A DNA stretch of 64,000 nt from Coptis chinensis (GCA_015680905.1 CM027377.1:21600501-21664500), one strand, 5' to 3'. Counted from the first letter of the stretch, positions 1 through 12,008 are shown. The notes: generated by a model not told the origin, from the sequence alone. Translations and numbers: made by a program.

Positions 1-305
1 AGTTTTTGAAAGTTCTGTTGACTTTTGTCGCTGTCTCTGCCCGCGTTGACTTTGACTTTTCAGCTTTGACCGGGCTTTATAAATGCTTTTTCTCCTTGAA
101 TCTTGGCCTTTAATCACATAACTTCTTAGCAACCAACCCTTGCTCCTTTATCTTGCCAAAGTGACACATTTCTGCACATAATTGGCTCAAATGCCTGAAA
201 TACATAAAAGCACGTAATCAGCATTAACTCTTATTTATTACTCACATAATTGGTCTAAAAGTATTATTGTTAAGGGGTTAAAACTACAGTTTTGGGCTCT
301 TATCA
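1..305 (-). repeat. Partial 3' LTR of element A
   Basis: The plus-strand end GGGCTCTTATCA is the reverse complement of the LTR start TGATAAGAGCCC seen at 7361. The next 300 bases match the first 300 bases of that solo LTR in inverted orientation. The LTR continues beyond the left edge of the window. Confidence 0.9.
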
Positions 306-1344
306 GCCAGAGCTATCCGTCCTTCGGCGACGACGCTCGTGCCTCATAGACGCCTCCTTAGTAGAAGAACCCCCGTAGGGTGGGTAGTGTTCTAGCATAT
401 CTACTTGGAACTTTCGCTGAGCTTCCATCTCGGCCTTCATCTCTTCCCAACGCTCATCCTCGTATTGGGCATGAGTCTCGAAGTTATGATGCATGGTAGC
501 CTGCCGAGTTTGGAGATCTTCACAAATAGTATTGAGAGAACGCATGCCACGATGACGCACCGACATGCATTATGTATCAGACGTATACCTCTCCAAGGCA
601 TCGGCATCAAAACATGTCGTGTCCTCCTCATCCTCTTCAACTACCCTCTCTTCAGGCAACCTCCACGTCTTTTTGATACACTCCGTATAAATAGTAGGAT
701 TTTGGTGCCTCTTCAGGTAAATCCGATCAGACTTCGGAGTCGCTCTCAAGGTCATCATGATCTTCGTTATCAAAACAGGGAGAGGTGCAATACTCTTCCC
801 AACTTCTTTAATCATAGCTATCAAAAACTCGAGGATACAGAAGTCATACTTCCTGGTCTAGAGTATCCATAGAATGTGAAGACAATTCAGGCTGATGTCA
901 TTGACTTTCTCCTTTCCAATGACATTCCTCCCAATCCACTGAGCTATAGCCAGCTGGTTGGTTCGCAGAGACGATTGGCGAACACAATGCGAACTCGCAT
1001 TGTAGTTACCCTCCAAAACCGTCTCGTTCATCAAAGGCTCGATCCCACTAACTTAGGATTCCTGCAATGTGGCCACAAGAGTGCGTCCTTCCTCCAAACC
1101 AAAAATACGCGCCAACAAAATTTCTATCCACTTCTCTCCTTACTTTATTCACCTTCACAAAAATCTTATTCTCAACCAACTCCCTCGTCCTATAAAATTT
1201 TTGGACCAAATCTTCGTTATAAAAATTGTTCGTCGCATACCACAAATGGCTCCAATCCCTACGAATTATCTCCTCACTGTAAAACGGCTCGAAGTGGTTG
1301 GCATTAAATGCTTGTTCCGGCAAAATTCGTCGTCTTTGAGCCAT
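306..1344 (-). other. Env-position domain zone of element A (plant transposon protein family)
   Basis: The N-terminal part (about 1344-1048) shows the pattern of the plant env-position proteins: a basic start with RRRILPEQAF, an acidic FYSEE, a conserved Trp and a downstream FYRTR. The distal part (566-306) is charged and coiled-coil-like and ends in an Arg-rich stretch with TDSSG. The same C-terminal flavour occurs in element D near 21560. The zone directly abuts the LTR, with none of the multi-kilobase 3' noncoding region or PPT seen in B and C, so that part was probably lost. Function of the family is unknown; similarity to a true viral envelope is not evident. Confidence 0.6.
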
Positions 1345-2443
1345 TTGATGTTTTGAAACTATTTGTAGGTTTGAATAAGGTAGGGAAAGAGTTTGAAACC
1401 AAACTCACTTAAAACAATGGGAGGTGGTGCGGTGGTGGTGGTGGTGGATTAAATTTTTGAAATTTTGTTAAGTTTTGGTGGTCGGAAAGGATGGAAATGG
1501 TGTGGGAGAGGTTGTGGAGAAGATTTGGAGTGGGTTTGAATTTTTGGGCGTGTTATATTTAGGATTTTTTTTTCTAGGGTTTGGAAGCTTTGGTAATGGC
1601 GGAAGTGAGAAGGAACTCGCGACTGTTTTGTTTTCGGAGGAAGGGGACGCGCGTGCGGTATTGGGCCCAAGCCCAATTTGATTTTCAAAAAAAATCGATT
1701 TTTCGCGCAACTTCAAACTAAAATTTCCGCTTCGTTACTGGTCCGATTTTTGTGAATGAGATATGAAAATGATCAGGAGAGAATTTCTAATCCAATGATC
1801 CATAAAACACTCTATTCCAACCATGGGTGACATATTAGAAGATGGAAAACGCCTCGAAATGCGTGCGTAACATAAGTTATGTGAACGAATGAAATCTAAA
1901 TTCGTAGATAATGTCAACCCCAAATTAAATTACGATTAAACGGCATAATTAACAAAAATGGAAAGTTGAACAATCAAGAACGGAAAAACCAACACCACCC
2001 CCAAACAAATTTTTGGCAACGAAGTTTGAAAATTTGTTTTAAACGTGGGTCTTTTAAAGTCAGATTCCCGAGACTTCCTAGATTACTATTTTTATGGTTT
2101 TGATATTTTTTTACTTTTTATGAATAAGGTTTAATATAAGAAAAATGAAAAACAATAAAGACATAATTCACACCATAGAAGAACATGACTCAAAAACCAA
2201 GAAAACATGCAAGAGTGGAAAACGTGAATTATGTTAAACGTGGACTTAGGATCTGGTACTTACAGCCACACACTCCATAGGGAGGGCCCGGTTACCTAAA
2301 TGGTGCACTTACCAATATATGGAAGTGTAAGGAAGTACACCAATTAACAAAATGAGCCGTTTATATTCAGATACTCGGGACTATATTTAAAACATATGTA
2401 TATACTTAACATGCAGTTTACCATATATCAACAACCAAAATAG

Positions 2444-3262
2444 TTATGGATCATTCCATAAATAATTACTATGGAATGCACCCCCAAACAGAATCAAGCA
2501 CCAAGATTTTCTATGACGCAACTTAGTGAAAGGAAAGCGAAGTCTAATAGATCTAGAACGTACCCAAGCATGCACCTTCTTTTTCATCTTTGAACGAGAG
2601 GGTGTCCAAGTGAATGATCGTGAGAAAATGGATGTTTGTGGAAGATATGTTGGATATGGATAAGTTTTAGAAGTAAGGAATGGAAGAAATGAGAATGTGG
2701 GTTTAGCACAAAACTCATTGATGGTGTAGGTGAGAACTATCTCAATTCGGAAAATAAAGGTGTCAAGTGCTTTTCCCCTGGAAATTATTTCCGTATTAGG
2801 AGGATTTAGAAAATCATTAAGCACAGAAGAAGCAAGAGGGTCAAGCACAAACTCAAGGTTCTGTTGAAAAGGTGGAGGACGGGGAACATTGATGGAAAGT
2901 GAATTAGTAACAAGATGATATGAGGTAGGTAAATGGAGCTCACCTAATGCTCTTAGTTCTAGATCATTAGAATCTTTTAAATATGCAAGACATTCCACAA
3001 TAGGTGGGTTAGAAGAATCACTGGGATAGAGGGTGAAAAATTCTTCTTCTGTCATGGCGTCGAGGGATGAATGGATGTTGATAAGTGGGGACTCGCGAGG
3101 TGGCAAAGAAGAGTTGCAAAAGAGTTGAAGGAAATTTTCCTCAATTTCATCTAAGTCCAAGGAGTCCTTGTCGAAATTAGAACTTCCGAAGGAAATGAAT
3201 TGGTGCATCTGATTCTCAAGAAACGTGTTGTTAAAATACTCTTGAGCTAAGCTCTCTATCAT
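2444..3262 (-). other. Post-protease tail of element A, shared with element C
   Basis: This acidic zone, with motifs such as LDLDEIEENF and LDAMTEEEFF, follows protease. It ends in a Lys/Arg-rich segment (KKKVHAWVRSRSIRL), after which the sequence becomes the noncoding block GTTTGGGGGTGC. Element C has the matching zone at about 27640-28400 on the plus strand. In B and D the corresponding place is followed by reverse transcriptase, which is missing here. Confidence 0.65.
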
Positions 3263-3295
3263 GCGAACTTCTCCATCAATATTCGTATCAGGAAA

Positions 3296-3700
3296 CTATT
3301 TCATCATTTTAAAAACATTAACCTCAACAGAAAGATGGCCAAAGGACAAGGACATCGAACCATTGTGGCAGTTTATAAGCTCGTTGGCGGTAGCCAAGAA
3401 GGGATCCCCTAAAATCATCGGAACAGAGTCGTTAGCGACTTCTGTATCGAGGATAACGAAATCAGCAGGATAGTAGAAATCCTGAACCTTAACAAGCATG
3501 TTTCCCACTACACCCTTAGGATACTTGATAGACCTATCAGCTAATTGCAACATCATTTTTGTAGGTTGCATCTCCTGTAGACCTATTTGTTTATATAAAT
3601 AATAAGGGAGTAAGTTAACACTCACCCCAAGGTCTAATAAAGCAGTTGTTGTGTGAGTATCCCCTAAGATGCATTATACAGTAGGACGACCAGGGTCCTT
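3296..3700 (-). other. Retroviral-type aspartic protease zone of element A
   Basis: The zone carries a DLG active-site segment followed by SVNLLPYYLYKQIGL, then LADRSIKYPKG and the flap-like VILDTEV. All are near-identical to the zones in C (27240-27560) and B (33290-33640). These are hallmarks of the Athila protease, which processes the Gag-Pol polyprotein. Confidence 0.8.
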
Positions 3701-4199
3701 GTACTTAACGATTCCATTGTGTTCCGTTAAAGTTGGAAACTGTTCAGTTAAAAAGGCGTCTTTAGGAATCTTTGTCTTACGCCTAGTAGTGCACAACTCT
3801 TTGAGAAACTTAGCATGGTGAGGTAACTTTTTAATTGCTTCAAGAAAAGGTAAGTTTATCGTTAGATTTTTATAAAATTCCCTAATCACATCAAAATTTA
3901 TATCCTTATTTAACATAGCTAATCTTTGAGGAAACGATGATTTCTCTCTATATTTAGCATATGGATCAACATGATGTTTAACCTTGGCTTTCTGTTTCTT
4001 AGGTTGTGGTTTAACTGGTACTGGTACCTCTACAGGGGTAGGATCTTCAGTTTCTAGTTCTGTATCTAGTAAAATATCAAGTGTAGGGACTACTGGTGGG
4101 GTAACTATAGGCATATTTACTTTGTTATCAACCACTCTTCCTGAACGAAGAGTGGTGATGGAATTTAGCCCACCTACGTTTTCATTGTCCTTACTATTA

Positions 4200-5685
4200 T
4201 TATCGTTTACCTCAAAGGTTGTATTTGGTGTTTTAGGATTAGGTATCGCTTGACCTGGAAACACACCTTTGGGTTGTACTTTTCTTGTGCTAACTGCTGT
4301 AAGGAAAGTTGAATGGCTTGTAAAATCTGTTGTTGGGTTTGCATAAAGGCGTCGAAACGATCCGATTGTGGAGGAGTGTTTGTTAGAGGTTGTGTGACAG
4401 GAACTATGTCATGTTGATTATTAATGGGTGGATTTTGATAGTTATTATTTACCGGCACGATTCCTCTATTAACATTATAATTATTATTGTTATAATTATT
4501 ATAATTCCCTTGTCCTTGTCATTGCCTCGGTGGAGCTTGGTTATAATTGTTTGATGGCCTAACATTTTGGTTATTAAACCTTGGAGGTTGTTGATTATTT
4601 CACTAACCGAAGTTGGGGTTTTGCCGCCAAGCTGCGTTAGGTTCGCTATTAATGGAACAAATATTATCTTGTTGTGATTGTTGTTGTTCATAGGCGAGAG
4701 GACAATAGGAGTTAGGATGCTCTGGACTCAAACAGAAATTACATAGATTAGAGTTGACGTTCATGATGGGGATAGGCTTTTGTTGAACAGAGATAGCCTC
4801 TACCTTTTTAGTTAGAGATTCGATTAGAGTTTTAAGCTCAGGATCGGATTTAACCTCAAACATACTGGTAACCTTAACTGTTGTAGAAGAACTAGCGGAA
4901 TGGGAGGTATCGTCACTACCCCCCAAGTTATTATTACGCTTTGTTTGATCTTCTAAAAATTTATAAGCCTCTGAGGCTCCCTTACTGAGGAAACTACCCC
5001 CATTCATTATGTCAAGCACTTCTTTGTGGTGGTGTAACAGTCCCTTGAAAAAGGCATGAATTAACGTGTCTTTCGCAAGGTTATGGTGTGGACACTCTAT
5101 AAGAAGATCCGTGAAACGAATCCAAGCCTCTGAAAATGATTCATGAGGATTTTGTCGAAAGAAATGAATCTTGAAAAGCATTTCATCGGTCTTCAGTGGT
5201 AGGTAAAAATGTTCCATAAATAGTTGAACAAGTTTGTCCCACAAATCCATAGAATTAGGCCCTTGGGCAGTTAACCAAGACGCCGCCTTATCGGCTAAAG
5301 TGAAAGGAAACACCCTTAGTTTAATTTGTTCAGCACCAACCATAGGATGGTGGAATGTAGTAAGGACTTGGTCAATCCTACGCATGTGCTGATAAGGTTT
5401 TTCATGGTCTAACCCATGAAAAACGGGTAACAAATTAAATATATTTGGGGGGATTTGGAAATCTCCCACTGGGTCTGATAGAACGATGCAAGATTTTGGG
5501 CTATCGTTCAAGGCTTTGTAAAAGTCAAAGAGGGGAGACTCTCTTTCTTCAGCCATTATTTCAGGTGTGGTGTGTGGTATGCTAGCTAGAGGTGTAGTGA
5601 GTGGTATACTAGAAAGGCGTGTTTGTTGACGTTGCCGGTTTATTATGTTAGGCGTTTTTCTTCTGCCTGACCTTAATCTCATGCA
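4200..5685 (-). other. Gag zone of element A
   Basis: It begins with an Arg-rich start (MRLRSGRRKT) and includes the Ty3/gypsy capsid core: FPFTLADKAASWL, then WDKLVQLFMEHFY and FFRQNPHESFSEAWIRF. A zinc-knuckle-like C-x2-C-x4-H-x4-C box (CNFCLSPEHPNSYC) lies near 4730, followed by an Asn/Gln-rich linker. Gag builds the virus-like particle and packages RNA. The start at 5682 is supported by the matching Arg-rich start in element C near 25267. Confidence 0.8.
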
Positions 5686-6254
5686 AGGCTAAGACCGGCC
5701 AATCTTAACTAAACATGACAACACGCAAAACAATTCTGATATGCTAGTATAAACCTTTAACAGAAGATGCGAGGTGTGGAAGAAAGAAGTACCTAAATGC
5801 CTCTTTGCTTCGCCTATGAATAACGTCTTGTATACACGTGCTCAGTGTGTATAACGAGTTAGAAACACTAATTAACTTGAAGTAATGGAAGTCTGAACTA
5901 ACCTCTGAAAATCGGGCAGTTCAGAGTAGTAGCTGGTCGCTTCACCGTAATTAACTTAGGTAGGCGCGTTTTGCCGAAAAACTCGAAGTTACAATGTTTT
6001 GGGTGCATGTGGCGCTCGAGATTTGCCTTGGATGGGCGCAGGTCGCGCTCCTTCCTATCTCGAAGTTACAAGATGTTTTGGCGCCAAATCAAATTTGCCT
6101 ACCAAGGGCTAGGTGCTTTAGTGTATTCCGGTGAAGAAAAATTCAGTTATGAAGCAAACAACCACGGTTATAATCAAACAAGGGTGAGTGGGTTTAATGA
6201 GACTTTGAAAAGACTAACAATACTAATGAAAACAATTCTAAAGGGAACTAAAAT

Positions 6255-6267
6255 GGTAGCGGCACCA
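6255..6267 (-). other. Primer-binding site of element A
   Basis: On the minus strand TGGTGCCGCTACC lies two bases inside the 5' LTR end (…CGTTATCA). It is the same kind of site as TGGCGCCGCTGCC in element B, the tRNA 3'-end complement used to prime minus-strand DNA synthesis in Athila-type elements. Confidence 0.75.
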
Positions 6268-6269
6268 TT

Positions 6270-7250
6270 TGATAACGTAAAATGATAGTGTTACCTACAA
6301 TAAGTAACGAAACTCGAGCGCAAGTAAAACTAAAACTATTTTCGTGTCTAATTTATCAAAGTTTTCTACTCTCGATTACTATCGAAATAGATTGGAGTAA
6401 AAGATTCGTTCCATTCCTAGTTCTTTAGAATTCGCATTTTCTAAGACTATCGGTCCTACCAAAGTCAATGAGAGTACGATGGGAATTATACTACGATGTC
6501 AATTCAAATACTAAACAAGATAAGAATAACTCAATTACGAAATGCTAAATTGATACTAGATAAAGAATTAGGGGGGATTGATTCCACCTTAACTCGACTT
6601 AATTAACTAGCGAAGATTCGTCGTAATTCGAATTGCAATGCTTTAGCATAGCAATTGGGTGTTCCTAATCCCTAATTGTTCATGGTAATCTCTACTAACT
6701 AACAACTAGCATGTGAAGCAATCAAACCCATTCTCATGGTGAACTAATTACTTTCTATATTGGAATGGAAAATTACGACTATTCTACGCTAACAACAATC
6801 AAGCTTTCATCAAGGCTTATTCAACCCTCTCTAATGGAGGTTTAGCCTAGAGTCATTAAACTATCATTTCAAATTGAATTCAAACAAGACATAATATAAA
6901 GATTCTAACTTTACTAATTTGAACTAATCAAGAATTCAAAACTAAATTAACACTAAGAAATGATTAAAAACTAAGATCTGAATTTAACAATACTAAAACT
7001 AAATAAGAATTTAATTAATAAACTAAATTGAGATGAAAATGAACACTTTATTGTGAAACTAATATTTGATTCTAAAATAATAATCTACTCGTTCTAACTC
7101 TAATTAATTGAAAGGTATAACTAGATATAAAACAAGATATGAAAAACTAATTACTGGAGAGAAAACTAGATCTAAAACTATTTTCTAATGGCTACTCAAA
7201 AAACTACTTACTTAAGAGTTAAGTTTTGTGTGTTAAAATGGAGGAGACCA
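6270..7250 (-). repeat. Truncated 5' LTR of element A
   Basis: This is the reverse complement of about 7890-8871 of the neighbouring solo LTR and reads almost base for base the same. The LTR end next to the PBS (TTATCA) is intact. About the first third of the LTR, including the TGATAAGAG start, is missing at the right side; homology fades near 7240-7260. Confidence 0.85.
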
Positions 7251-7360
7251 GATCCACACGTTGCAAGTGGCGTCATTCGCAGAAGAAAAACACCACTCCC
7301 CTAATATGTTTAGCATGATAAAGAGCATGACCATTCCCACGTTTAGGGATAATGGTATTG

Positions 7361-8871
7361 TGATAAGAGCCCAAAACTGTAGTTTTAACCCCCTAACAAT
7401 AATACTTTTAGACCAATTATGTGAGTAATAAATAAGAGTTAATGCTGATTACGTATTTTTATGTATTTCAGGTATTAGAGTCAATTATGTGCAGAAATGT
7501 GTCACTTTGGCGAGATAAAGGAGCAAGGGTTGGTTGATAAGAAGTTCTGTGCTTAAAGGCCAAGATTTAAGGATAAAAAGCTCGGTCAAAGCTGAAAAGC
7601 AAAGTCAACGCGGGCAGAAACAGAGCACAAAAGTCAGCAGAACTTTCGAAGGCCATATCTTTGGATTCAGATCTTAGAATTGGGCCTACATATGTCAAAA
7701 CAACCGGCTTAGAAAGAGATTTCCAATGGTCTAAGTCTTGACCCAATCAGATGAGCATAAGTGGACGAAACGTCTGTTGAAGCAAAATTCATTTGGAAAG
7801 GCCTCTATAGACTGAAGAAATTAGGTTTTGGGCTCGATTTTCCGGCCCAAAACATGGCTTCCTCAGCCCATGCACGAAAATGTAGATTTGGTCTCCTCCA
7901 TTTCAACACACTAGACTTAACTCTTAAGCAAGTAGTTTTTTGAGTAGCCATTAGAGAATAGTTTTAGATCTAGTTTTCTCTCCAGTAATTAGTTTTTCAT
8001 ACCTTGTTTTAGATCTAGTTATACCTTTCAATTAATTAGAGTTAGAACGAGTAGATTATTATTTTAGAATAAAATATTAGTTTCATAATAAAGTATTCAT
8101 TTTCATCTCAATTTAGTTTATTAATTAAATTCTTATTTAGTTTTAGTATTGTTAAATTCAGATCTTAGTTGTTAATCATTTCTTAGTGTTAATTTAGTTT
8201 TGAATTCTTGATTAGTTCAAATTAGTAAAGTTAGAATCTTTATATTATGTCTTGTTTGAATTCAATTTGAAATGATAGTTTAATGACTCTAGGCTAAACC
8301 TCCATTAGAGAGGGTTGAATAAGCCTTGATGAAAGCTTGATTGTTGTTAGCGTAGAATAGTCGTAATTTTCCATTCCAATCTAGAAAGTAATTAGTTCAC
8401 CATGAGAATGGGTTTGATTGCTTCACATGCTAGTTGTTAGTTGGTAGAGATTACCATGAACAATTAGGGATTAGGAACACCCAATTGCTATGTGAAAGCA
8501 TTGCAATTTGGATTACGACGAATCTTTACTAGTTAATTAAGTCGAGTTAAGGTGAAATCAATCCCCCCTAATTCTTTATCTAGTACCAATTTAGCATTTC
8601 ATAATTGAGTTATTCGTATCTTGTTTAGTATTTGAATTGACATCGTAGTATAATTCCCATCGTACTCTCATTGACTTTGGTAGGACCGATAGTCTTAGAA
8701 AACGCAAATTCTAAAGAACTAGGAGTGGAACGAATCTTTTACTCCAATCTATTTCAATAGCATTCGAGAGTAGAAAACTTTGATAAATTAGACATGAAAA
8801 TAGTTTTGGTTTTACTTGCGTTCGAGTTTCGTTACTTATTCGTAGGTAAAACTATCATTTTACGGTTATCA
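7361..8871 (+). repeat. Solo LTR, same family as element A
   Basis: This 1511-bp LTR starts TGATAAGAGCCC and ends CGGTTATCA, with inverted termini TGATAA/TTATCA. The 5-bp target duplication TATTG is at 7356-7360 and 8872-8876. No internal region is left, so it arose by LTR-LTR recombination. Polyadenylation or promoter signals were not assigned. Confidence 0.93.
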
Positions 8872-8879
8872 TATTGTTT

Positions 8880-9010
8880 GCAGGTGCCGACTAGGAAAGT
8901 CGGTAAAATCTTTGGGTGATGATACCAGAGGTCTGGGGGTCAAACCCGACCAACATCAAAAAGTTACTGATCTCATTTAAAACAGGCTTGCCAATCAAAA
9001 AAATAAATAA
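8880..9010 (+). mobile_element. tRNA-derived SINE, copy 1
   Basis: It is about 130 bp, begins GCAGGTGCCGACTAG and has an A-box-like TAGGAAAGTCGG and a B-box-like GGGTCAAACCC. It ends in the A-rich tail AAAAAAATAAATAAATA. The 15-bp duplication ATAATGGTATTGTTT follows it at 9011-9025. The upstream copy was split by the solo LTR (7349-7360 plus 8877-8879). A closely similar copy lies inverted at 54554-54677. Pol III boxes, short length, A-rich tail and long TSD together define a SINE. Confidence 0.88.
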
Positions 9011-10165
9011 ATAATGGTATTGTTTCATTTTCTATGATGATAATAGTCTAGAAATCTCATTTATCATTAGAATTAAGAGTAGTTATTAGAAACGTAAGTT
9101 AATATATAGGTAATAGTCTCTGCATCTTTTCATAAATGTCTTGCATGAACATCATGATTGTATTTGGCAATACTTTTATGAGACCTAGGTTAGAGTGGTT
9201 AATTTACATATCCTGTGAGAATCTAGCCTAAAAGCCTCATATGAGTTGATATATGAGTGATCACACAAGGGAGAAGTTAATTCCGAGTAGAGAAATCACA
9301 CGTCCATTTGCTTGATCACCATACCATATCCTAAAAGAGAATTTAGGCCCTCTTTGGATCGATATAGCCAGAAATTCCAACCTAAAGATTTTTTTTTCCG
9401 CTAGTCGCCCCACTGAGCCTTTCATTAGCCTTTTCATAAACCACAAATTCTTTACCCTTTATAAAAACAAAATAAAAATAAAAATAGCCTACCCAATGGA
9501 TACGTTTGAGAAATAGTATGAAATGAAGAAAAAGAGAAGAGAAAGACATGTGCAGAAACAGACTTTTGTTAGTTGCTTCAAAAGAAAAATATGGAAAAGA
9601 AAATAAAGTTTCCATCCAAAGAAAAGAAAAATAAATAGAAATAAAATAAAAAGTTAGAACTCTAAAAACAGAATCAAAGGAGTCAAAAGCCAAAACAAAA
9701 GGGTTAAGGATGGAAACAAAGTGTAGAAGCAAAGTAAGAATAAGGCTTTCTCTAGTTACATAATTTGAAGACCTTATTTTCTCAGACTTGTCTATTTTGT
9801 TTATCAATTCCATTTATTCTTAAACCATCACCTAAATCATCCATAACACCTAATAAAGACCTTTAGCTCAATTAGGAATAGGTTAGTGTGATGTAAGTAA
9901 GTGGCAGATGTGTTTGATCAACTTCGACTCCTTTGGATGTCATTGAGATTGAGAGGAAAAGTGTGCCCATGACACACTAGAGTGAGTGAAACCTGAGTGG
10001 AAAAATCATAGTATTTTTGTCTTGACATATTTGTGAGGACCTACTTAGGGACGCTATTCAAAAGTTTCAGAAACGGACCTGCCACTGCATTTCATAGTAT
10101 TGTTCATTACATGTTTATTTATTTCTAAATGATTTGATTATTATGCATGTATTAACTTAGGTTTT

Positions 10166-10748
10166 CCAGTGAAGGTACTCACAAATTTCTTCTATTTAGT
10201 ACAAAGAGTCTTGTTTCCTTATTTATTCTCAGATGTCCATACATCTCATTAGCGGTTAATAAGGAAAAGCACCTTTGAACTTAGAATAACATATGTATAG
10301 TAATTTAATCATCTAAAGATAAATGCACAAAATATTATAGGTGAAATACAAAAGTAGAGTTGTTTTCGAGACTTTTTGAGAGCGTCCTTAAGGTGGGTTC
10401 TCACAGGGGTGTGTTGCAATCACAACTCTCTGATAGTTTCACTCAAGTTTCGTTCTCCCTAGTACAACGGGTACTATACTCTTAACAAACTCAAATGACG
10501 TCCAAAGAAACCGGGGTCGATTGATCACGCTTGCCACTTACTATCACACAATCCTATTCCTAATTGAGCTAGAGGTATTTTATTAGGAGTTACGGAGCTA
10601 GGGTGATGGTTTAGAAAAAAAAAGAAAGGGAAAAACAAAATCTGATAAGTTGAGAAACTGGGTCTTCAAGATATTTGTAACCAGAGAAGAACATCGTTTT
10701 GTTCTTTGCTTTCGAATTGTGATTCATTCTTTTAGCCCTTTGACTCTG
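10166..10748 (-). other. Element D 3' noncoding region, distal piece
   Basis: Reverse-complemented, it matches element C around 51100-51650: CTCAATTAGGAATAGG, GTGTGATAGTAAGTGG and TTTGTGAGTACCTTC. It continues the piece at 16002-17178 across the solo LTR. No gene is present. Confidence 0.7.
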
Positions 10749-12008
10749 TGACTTGATAAGCACATAAATGCACATAAATGCTACACAGGTATACCCATAT
10801 TTATGTTATATTGTCTAGTTAATTAATATAAGTTCCTTTGATTAGTCTATTTCCTTGGCTTTACAGAAATCAACGCGAATATGAAGAAACGAGCTGAGAC
10901 CGAGGACTTTACAGAGTTGTGAGATTCTCACGTAGTGATTATAGAGAGACTACACAAAACGAGATATGAAATAACATGTGTATGACATTATAAAGCTACT
11001 GCAAAAAGTTGAGCTACTGTTATCAAGAGGTAATAGCGCACCTACGCTATAAGAAGCTTAAGTCAGAGCGCGCCTGCGCCCCCTTCTAAAAACGCAGAAT
11101 TCCACTGTTTTCACAGCACCCTCCACAACTTGCTTCCACCTCTTGAACTCAATTTGGATAGTTCCAAAAGTGATTAAAACATGGAAAGAAAGCTTTCTAA
11201 AAGGGTTCCAAGGCTTGTACGCCCAAAAGAATCTCTATATAAACAAAGGAAGGAGAGAGCTCTCTAGCTCTCTCGCCCCGATGACAAACACTCAAAAACG
11301 GTTCGATAGCTAGCTGGAGAAGAAGAAGTGGAGTTGCTGGAGAAGAAGCCAATGCCTACTCCACAGTTTTGTCGATGATTTCTCTTCCTTATTCTTTTGT
11401 TTCTTCCACCATGTTTATGAGTAACTAAACTTAAAGCTAGGGCTTTGGTGAAGCCCTATATTTGTGTAGGATATCTTTATGCTACTGTTACTGTTCTCAA
11501 ACAATTTTCAATGATTAGTATATTGTTTTCACACTGATGTTAGTGGTTTACTTGCATTGATTATATCTTGAATGATTAAATTTCATATCTTGACTAGTTA
11601 ATCGTAGGATTACTACTCCATTAGTATTATAGCATGGCTTTTAATTGTATATTGAATCTGTGAGAAGTTGTTCCCTAAAAAGACAACTCTTGCTAGGGAT
11701 TCATATGTTTACATGCTAAAATTCAATTCGACTTCATGTATAGATGCATATCAGGGCTTAAACGAACACATATTCAAGGAAGCTAGGGTTTCTTTTCCCT
11801 CATGCTACTCGTACTTACATGAGAACTTTAAACAGTGAATTAAGAGAACCTACAAGAGTCTAGGGTGAAATCAAACGACTTAGTGTTTCCACCATTCATA
11901 GTTAATACAAGTTTCATAATTTGCATAGTATAATTAAAATAGTAGTAGTAGTTTTTTTTGAAGCATTTAGAGGTTAGGCAGCCCTCGACCTGTATTAAAA
12001 GAAAAAAC

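Larger units (their letters stand above)
1..7262 (-). mobile_element. Athila-type Ty3/gypsy element A, gag-protease-only derivative, left end outside window
   Basis: Read on the minus strand it has a 5' LTR remnant (6270-about 7250), primer-binding site (6255-6267), leader, gag (about 5685-4200), aspartic protease (about 3700-3296), a unique tail (3262-2444), noncoding sequence with PPT-like motifs, an env-position domain zone (about 1344-306) and the start of the 3' LTR (305-1, cut by the window). Reverse transcriptase, RNase H and integrase are absent: the protease tail runs into the noncoding block that follows integrase in elements B and D. Element C has the same architecture, so the loss looks inherited and not private to this copy. 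The 5' LTR remnant is nearly identical by eye to the solo LTR at 7361-8871, suggesting recent activity of the family. Coding zones are broken in several places. Confidence 0.85.
7263..10165 (+). mobile_element. Fragment F: Athila-type 3' noncoding region with later insertions
   Basis: Segments 7263-7348 and 9026-10165 match the 3' noncoding region of element C (about 46900-47365 plus 50784-51500) on the plus strand. Shared landmarks are CTAGCCTAAAAGCCTCAT, CGCTAGTCGCCCCACTGAGC and CAGAAACGGACCTGCCA. The segment is interrupted by a SINE and a solo LTR. At about 10165 it meets element D in opposite orientation. It holds no coding zone and is a relic. Confidence 0.75.

Noticed and set aside
405-872. 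Plus-strand 155-codon open frame
   Set aside because: It lies opposite the env-position zone of element A, which has matching relatives in B and D; the plus frame has none.
8880-9010. tRNA gene
   Set aside because: A and B boxes are present but there is no cloverleaf or acceptor stem, and the A-rich tail plus target duplication define a SINE.
9382-9813. Minus-strand hydrophobic open frame of 143 codons
   Set aside because: It is the complement of A-rich noncoding DNA shared with element C; the same region in C has no such frame.
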